Part shown: positions 5,699-8,473 of the stretch, piece by piece
Position numbering within the stretch: position 1 is the first letter of the stretch
Layout of the letters: every line of letters starts with the position of its first letter
Assembly (NCBI GenBank): GCA_025922735.1
Contig: JAICHI010000043.1
Coordinates: forward strand, 1 to 8,473
Direction of reading: 5' to 3'
From: Nitrososphaeraceae archaeon
GTDB taxonomy: Archaea > Thermoproteota > Nitrososphaeria > Nitrososphaerales > Nitrososphaeraceae
Length of the DNA stretch: 8,473 nucleotides
Notes under the pieces: model-generated
What the model was told of the DNA's origin: nothing
Seen by the model: the letters and a program-made list of their open reading frames with translations, nothing else
The model's database searches: none
Position numbers and translations under genes: made by a program

Positions 5699-6130
5699 AT
5701 GCACCATATGTCATGTATGATAGACACAGTTGTCTTGGCTATTTGTCACTCGACCTTTTCAGTAGTTCCAAATAAATACAAAACTGACTTGGCATACGAT
5801 ATTGGTTTTATGCTGACTTCTGTTTCTTCAGGCGGAATAGGAGGATTCTTGATCGGATATGCAGTGAAAAAGGGGATAAAGATCATAATTGGCATAGCCG
5901 GCCTTCTTTTGGGAGGTTTGGCATATCTAAATTACAAGGGATTGGTAAGCGTTGACTGGGAGAAGATCGCGTCTGTGTCAAACCAGGCTATTACAGAATT
6001 TTCTTTAGACAGCGCGAGCTATGCGTCTTCCGTAATGGATAGCCAAGTAATGCCGACGATGGTGAACTTTGGAGTTCCACTGACTGGCAGTTTTGCTGCA
6101 GGCTTTATCCTGGGCTGCCTGAAGGGGTAG
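5699..6130 (+). CDS. FUN14-family membrane protein
   Basis: 143 residues with the FUN14 pattern throughout. Helix one: about 35-56, containing SGGIGGFLIGYAVKKGIK (44-61), the Gly-rich FUN14 core. Helix two: about 59-78, GIAGLLLGGLAYLNYKG (65-81). Then VSVDWEK (83-89), matching the conserved G-x-V-x-DW-x-K step. Helix three: at the C-terminus, PLTGSFAAGFILGCLKG (127-143), with the usual GF-x-x-G-F ending. In eukaryotes the family includes the mitochondrial mitophagy receptor FUNDC1; the role of archaeal members is unknown to me. The N-terminal 34 residues are poorly conserved, with ATG codons at residues 1, 4 and 7; the TATA position favours 5699. The gene follows the two-helix membrane protein on the same strand but has its own promoter, and its last 26 bases overlap the 3' end of the opposite winged-helix gene. 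Confidence 0.88.
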   Translation: MHHMSCMIDTVVLAICHSTFSVVPNKYKTDLAYDIGFMLTSVSSGGIGGFLIGYAVKKGIKIIIGIAGLLLGGLAYLNYKGLVSVDWEKIASVSNQAITEFSLDSASYASSVMDSQVMPTMVNFGVPLTGSFAAGFILGCLKG

Positions 6131-6401
6131 TAGGTATGCTGCCTGGCTTTGCGATAAGATCAGGAACAAATCCTTCAAGCTGTTTGTATAACTTTAGAAA
6201 TTGCATTCCTCTTTCTGTAGTCTTGTAGACATTGCTACTTTCTTCTTTTGCTATCAATTTACTTTCGACTAACATTTGCAAGTAGAATTGGATCTGATGG
6301 TGCGAAAGGAATGCTGCATACATTATCTTGGTCTTAGACATTCTGAAGGAAGCTAAGTGTAAGATTTCTGCAATTATTGCCGTAGCGGTTCTATGCTTCA
6401 T
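6105..6401 (-). CDS. Winged-helix transcriptional regulator (HTH_45-like)
   Basis: 98 residues from ATG at 6401. It is a single winged-helix domain of the small type abundant in Nitrososphaeria: helix one TATAIIAEILHLASF (5-19), a helix-turn-helix MSKTKIMYAAFLSHHQIQFY (21-40), recognition region LQMLVESKLIAKEE (41-54), wing SNVYKTTERGMQFLKLY (56-72). The pattern SKTKIM-x(n)-L-YL-x-L-V-x-x-x-L-I and Y-x-TT-x-x-G-x-x-F-L is typical of this family. A short Pro/Ser/Gly tail (from about 80) has no structure I recognise. Alternative starts are ATG at 6425 and TTG at 6431; 6401 fits the usual MK-x-R opening and an AT box (CTTTAGTATT on the minus strand, 6431-6440) about 30 bases upstream. It has no ligand domain, so its signal is unknown. 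It may regulate the neighbouring membrane genes, an inference from position only. Confidence 0.85.
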   Translation of the reverse strand: MKHRTATAIIAEILHLASFRMSKTKIMYAAFLSHHQIQFYLQMLVESKLIAKEESSNVYKTTERGMQFLKLYKQLEGFVPDLIAKPGSIPTTPSGSPG

Positions 6402-6487
6402 AGAAACAATTCCCAATCCAATCATTAACAAATACTAAAGGTAAGTAGTCGAAAGTATTAGACTTTATTGCTAAGATGCTTGTCAAG

Positions 6488-6553
6488 ATGGCCAATAGTA
6501 TCTGTACATCTTGTAAAGATTCCTTTAGAGTACCCGTATTAACCTATGAATGA
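6488..6553 (+). CDS. Possible 21-residue CxxC mini-protein
   Basis: Reads MANSICTSCKDSFRVPVLTY plus one Glu, then TGA. The CTSC-KDSFRVPVL stretch resembles the first half of a small archaeal zinc ribbon, but only one CxxC pair is present. An AT box (CTTTATTG, about 6462-6470) lies about 22 bases upstream, right for a leaderless start at 6488; another ATG is at 6476. Its stop overlaps the ATG at 6550 in the sequence ATGA, the form used for translational coupling. It could be a remnant, a leader peptide or chance. Confidence 0.3.
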   Translation: MANSICTSCKDSFRVPVLTYE

Positions 6554-6564
6554 ATTATTTGTGC

Positions 6565-6726
6565 ATGTTTGTAAGCGTTGTATGCGACAAATGTAGTTCC
6601 ATGGTGTACAAGATGAAAGCGCTGCGCTCTGTAAAGGAGATTTTGAGTCAGTCGAGCAACCGCTGCACAAGTTGCGGCGCTCCTCTGAGTCTTGGGGAGT
6701 TTCTGATAAAAGCCACAAAAACTTGA
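6565..6726 (+). CDS. Small two-CxxC zinc-ribbon protein
   Basis: 53 residues from ATG at 6565. C7-D-K-C10 and C34-T-S-C37 form a four-cysteine zinc-binding pair, separated by a basic segment YKMKALRSVKEILSQSSNR (15-33), with GAPLSLGEFLIKA (38-50) afterwards. Order and spacing match the tiny zinc ribbons common in ammonia-oxidising archaea, whose function is not established; they may bind nucleic acid or proteins. An ATG at 6550 in the same frame would add five residues (MNYLC) and overlap the preceding mini-ORF by four bases. A T7 run follows 36 bases after the stop. The 65-codon minus-strand ORF across this region is its shadow: it lacks the paired cysteines and has no promoter or terminator support. 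Confidence 0.75.
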   Translation: MFVSVVCDKCSSMVYKMKALRSVKEILSQSSNRCTSCGAPLSLGEFLIKATKT

Positions 6727-6761
6727 GGTAGGATCATACATATTGGCGAAGGTTCAGTCCA

Positions 6762-6768
6762 TTTTTTT
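6762..6768 (+). terminator. Poly-T terminator after the zinc-ribbon gene
   Basis: T7, followed shortly by T4 (6772-6775), lies 36 bases after the stop at 6726. No hairpin is needed for archaeal termination. Confidence 0.5.
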
Positions 6769-6947
6769 ATTGTTTTGAAACCCAAATTAGCGCTGTCCAA
6801 CCTTTAGGAGATAAAAAAGGGTCGAGCTATTGAGGACATCTTAGACCTCTTGGTTCATTTCATGATCGTCGTCTTCACTGATAGGCACCTTTCATGTTTG
6901 TTGTCTTCGACCAGCAGAGCTGTGTTTCGGCCCTCTACTATATTTTT

Positions 6948-8228
6948 TTACTGTAGATAACCATACGAGAGTAAGAGGTCGCTATCTCGAACCCATCCAC
7001 TGCCAATATCTGTCCTATAAAACATGTTTGGTATCATGATGTTGGCTACTCTCTGGTACGCCTGCCTGCTTGCTTCTGCAGTGGTAGTTCCAGAACCAGT
7101 TACGACAAGTGAATAGCCTGACCTGCCGGCGACGTGCCAGTCGTTACCTTCTCTCTTCACCTCTCCAAGGTGGATGCCGTCAAGGTTCTGATTTTTAAAA
7201 AGTATAGTAGCTTCTTCTGAGAATTTTCGGAACGTTCTATCATCATTGAACGGAAATGGTGGGACAGCTATGACAACCCCAACCTGAAATCCGCTTTTTG
7301 TCTTTAATTCCGCTATTTCTCCGGATGAAATAGAATGTAGGAACTTGCCCCACTTGCTGGTTACCCCTTCCATATGGATAGATAGTGTCGGATATCCAAA
7401 GCGGGATGTGAACTCTAGCGGATATATGCCACTTCCGTTTGCCATGCAGTTGACATCGATATATCCCACATAGCCTGAGCCGGCAAGGTTTTGTTTTATT
7501 TTTTCAAGTGTCAGTTCAAAAGCCCTGCTTTTCTGTATCCAAAGCATTAGAGTACCCATCTCGCCCGTGCTGGGGCCAATGTTTCCAGGGAACAATCGCT
7601 TGTGCTCAAAGTTGATGTTCACGGGCCGGATGAATTCGTTTCCATTAAAGAATCCGCCTACAGCCACCTCGACACCAGAGGAGTACTGCTGCAATTGAAA
7701 TGCCTTTATCTTATTTGACCAATTCTTTTTATAATGCGCAAGGACATTAATCACGTCATTGCCGTCAGCCTCTTGACCGACAAACAGCAGCTCTTTTTCG
7801 CTCTGCGCTTTCCCGCTGGGCTTTATAACGTATCTACCACAGTTTTCATGTACAAATCGTATGGCGTCGTCAAAATCTGAAAAATTCCAGCTAGGTAGGA
7901 CCGAGACGCCAGCCTTTGCAAGCTCCTGCTGGCCGAATTCTCTTTCATTTTCAAGCTTGTCTGTGTATAAGCTTCCTCCGATTACCTTCTTGCCCTCAGC
8001 TCTCAGTTTCTCCGCTATCTTGCCGAATCCAATATCGTCAAACACAATTACATCTGCCCAGTCTGTCTGGTCCTCCCATGAATCTACCTTATCTACAAAG
8101 CCGTCGCCGACGTCTCTTTCTGTCACACTGTGAACATAGAACCTGACATCGTTGCCCTCTTGCCGTATGGCATAGGCAAGATCAACACTTAAGGCTTCAG
8201 GAGATACAAAGAGGAATTTCAATTCCAT
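6948..8228 (-). CDS. PurD-like ATP-grasp ligase (phosphoribosylamine-glycine ligase homologue)
   Basis: 426 residues, the normal length of PurD (GAR synthetase), which joins glycine to phosphoribosylamine with ATP in purine synthesis. Layout: N-terminal Rossmann-like domain (1-85); linker with YTDKLENEREFGQQELAKAG (88-107); ATP-grasp domain (about 108-300) with YVIKPSGKAQ (133-142), GVEVAVGGFFNG (185-196), EHKRLFPGNIGPSTGEMGT (208-226) and PLEFTSRFGYPT (270-281); C-terminal domain with VTGSGTTTAEASRQAY (376-391) and FYRTDIGSGW (403-412), closely matching PurD's end. Two departures: the N-terminal GGREHA motif of standard PurD is absent (here VSPEALSVDLAYAI), and the metal-binding EFN-RFGDPE becomes EFTSRFGYPT. 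It may be a paralogue with another amine or acid substrate. No other purine gene is nearby. ATG at 8228, with a TATA box about 22 bases before it, indicates a leaderless message. Confidence 0.85.
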   Translation of the reverse strand: MELKFLFVSPEALSVDLAYAIRQEGNDVRFYVHSVTERDVGDGFVDKVDSWEDQTDWADVIVFDDIGFGKIAEKLRAEGKKVIGGSLYTDKLENEREFGQQELAKAGVSVLPSWNFSDFDDAIRFVHENCGRYVIKPSGKAQSEKELLFVGQEADGNDVINVLAHYKKNWSNKIKAFQLQQYSSGVEVAVGGFFNGNEFIRPVNINFEHKRLFPGNIGPSTGEMGTLMLWIQKSRAFELTLEKIKQNLAGSGYVGYIDVNCMANGSGIYPLEFTSRFGYPTLSIHMEGVTSKWGKFLHSISSGEIAELKTKSGFQVGVVIAVPPFPFNDDRTFRKFSEEATILFKNQNLDGIHLGEVKREGNDWHVAGRSGYSLVVTGSGTTTAEASRQAYQRVANIMIPNMFYRTDIGSGWVRDSDLLLSYGYLQ

Positions 8229-8244
8229 TATAGAAAGGAGTAGG

Positions 8245-8254
8245 AATTTTAAAG
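8245..8254 (-). promoter_or_regulatory. TATA box of the PurD-like gene
   Basis: CTTTAAAATT on the minus strand is centred about 22 bases before the ATG at 8228, so transcription would begin at or within a few bases of the start codon. This supports both the chosen start and a leaderless transcript. Confidence 0.55.
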
Positions 8255-8306
8255 ACTATCGGTTCAGCAATTACTGAATAACCTTACAAAACTTCTTTTT
8301 CCAAGC

Positions 8307-8423
8307 ATGAAGAAGCTTAGTCCTTTTTACTTAGAAATCTACCACCATCCGGATCAAATGTTCGTTATCGACAAAAACTATTGTGGAACTAGTCATTCAA
8401 AGAAGAAAGGCATTTGCGCATAG
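8307..8423 (+). CDS. Possible 38-residue hypothetical protein
   Basis: ATG to TAG, beginning MKKLSPFYLEIYHHPDQMF and ending KKKGICA. It has a basic start and end and aromatic residues in the middle; no family is recognised. No clear TATA box or ribosome site is visible, and the coding potential of so short a frame cannot be judged by eye. Transcribed away from the PurD-like gene if real. Confidence 0.22.
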   Translation: MKKLSPFYLEIYHHPDQMFVIDKNYCGTSHSKKKGICA

Positions 8424-8455
8424 CGCGTCGGATATGGGCGCAAAAGTAGGTCCGA
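8413..8455. repeat. Overlapping inverted repeats near the right edge
   Basis: TTTGCGC (8413-8419) pairs with GCGCAAA (8438-8444); inside it GCGC-ATA-GCGC (8416-8426) forms a shorter competing hairpin; TCGGA (8428-8432) pairs with TCCGA (8451-8455). The stretch is more GC-rich than its surroundings. It could be part of a structured RNA or regulatory element cut off by the window edge. It does not fit a tRNA. Confidence 0.3.
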
Positions 8456-8473
8456 GCCTCAGTGCGAGAAAAA

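Noticed and set aside
5403..5714. 103-codon minus-strand ORF
   Set aside because: Covers the small membrane gene and the FUN14 promoter; the plus strand has well-formed helices and a fitting terminator.
6544..6741. 65-codon minus-strand ORF
   Set aside because: Shadow of the two-CxxC zinc-ribbon gene on the plus strand.
6885..6947. In-frame stretch after the PurD-like stop reading TALLVEDN, like a response-regulator start
   Set aside because: No start codon lies between it and the PurD stop, the frame ends after about 27 codons, and no receiver-domain sequence follows; most likely chance.
8425..8473. tRNA-like GGTCCGAGCC string
   Set aside because: Flanks do not form a T-arm or acceptor stem; no anticodon arm is present.

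Overview
The window looks archaeal, most probably a Nitrososphaeria (Thaumarchaeota) chromosome. The evidence is two TFIIB-type initiation factors side by side, a small FUN14-family membrane protein, a one-domain winged-helix regulator of the type common in that group, a tiny two-CxxC zinc-ribbon protein, archaeal TATA elements placed for leaderless or short-leader transcripts, and almost no Shine-Dalgarno sites. Lineage is inferred from gene content; no 16S or tRNA gene is present to confirm it. No insertion sequence, CRISPR array, tRNA or rRNA was seen.

Layout from left to right. A membrane-anchored single-PDZ protein (13-441, minus) is followed by a gap of about 380 bases. A class I glutamine synthetase, glnA (823-2244, minus), follows, with AT-rich promoter DNA behind it. 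A 610-base gap holds only hairpins, very short ORFs and a possible small RNA. Two TFB paralogues then lie tail to tail: a canonical TFB with an odd hydrophobic tail (2855-3829, plus) and a strongly diverged TFB (4010-5047, minus). Between them lies a minus-strand ORF (3694-3900) that overlaps the odd tail and reads more like protein than the tail does. Beyond the diverged TFB is AT-rich control DNA with two near-perfect palindromes (5253-5271 and 5374-5386). Two small membrane-protein genes follow on the plus strand: a 71-residue two-helix protein (5431-5646) and a FUN14 protein (5699-6130). The FUN14 3' end overlaps that of a minus-strand winged-helix regulator (6105-6401). A tiny zinc-ribbon gene (6550/6565-6726, plus) comes next, possibly coupled through ATGA to a still smaller CxxC ORF. 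The last main gene is a PurD-like ATP-grasp ligase (6948-8228, minus). The right edge has a possible 38-residue ORF and some self-complementary sequence.

How they work together: each gene mostly has its own promoter and orientation changes often, so this is not one operon. The clearest theme is transcription control: two TFBs, a winged-helix regulator and a small zinc ribbon. Among these sit one nitrogen-assimilation enzyme (GlnA) and one ligase of uncertain substrate. I found no convincing new multi-gene system. The best second looks are the diverged TFB, the overlap at the canonical TFB's tail, the overlapping mini zinc-ribbon ORFs and the PurD-like ligase with altered signature motifs.
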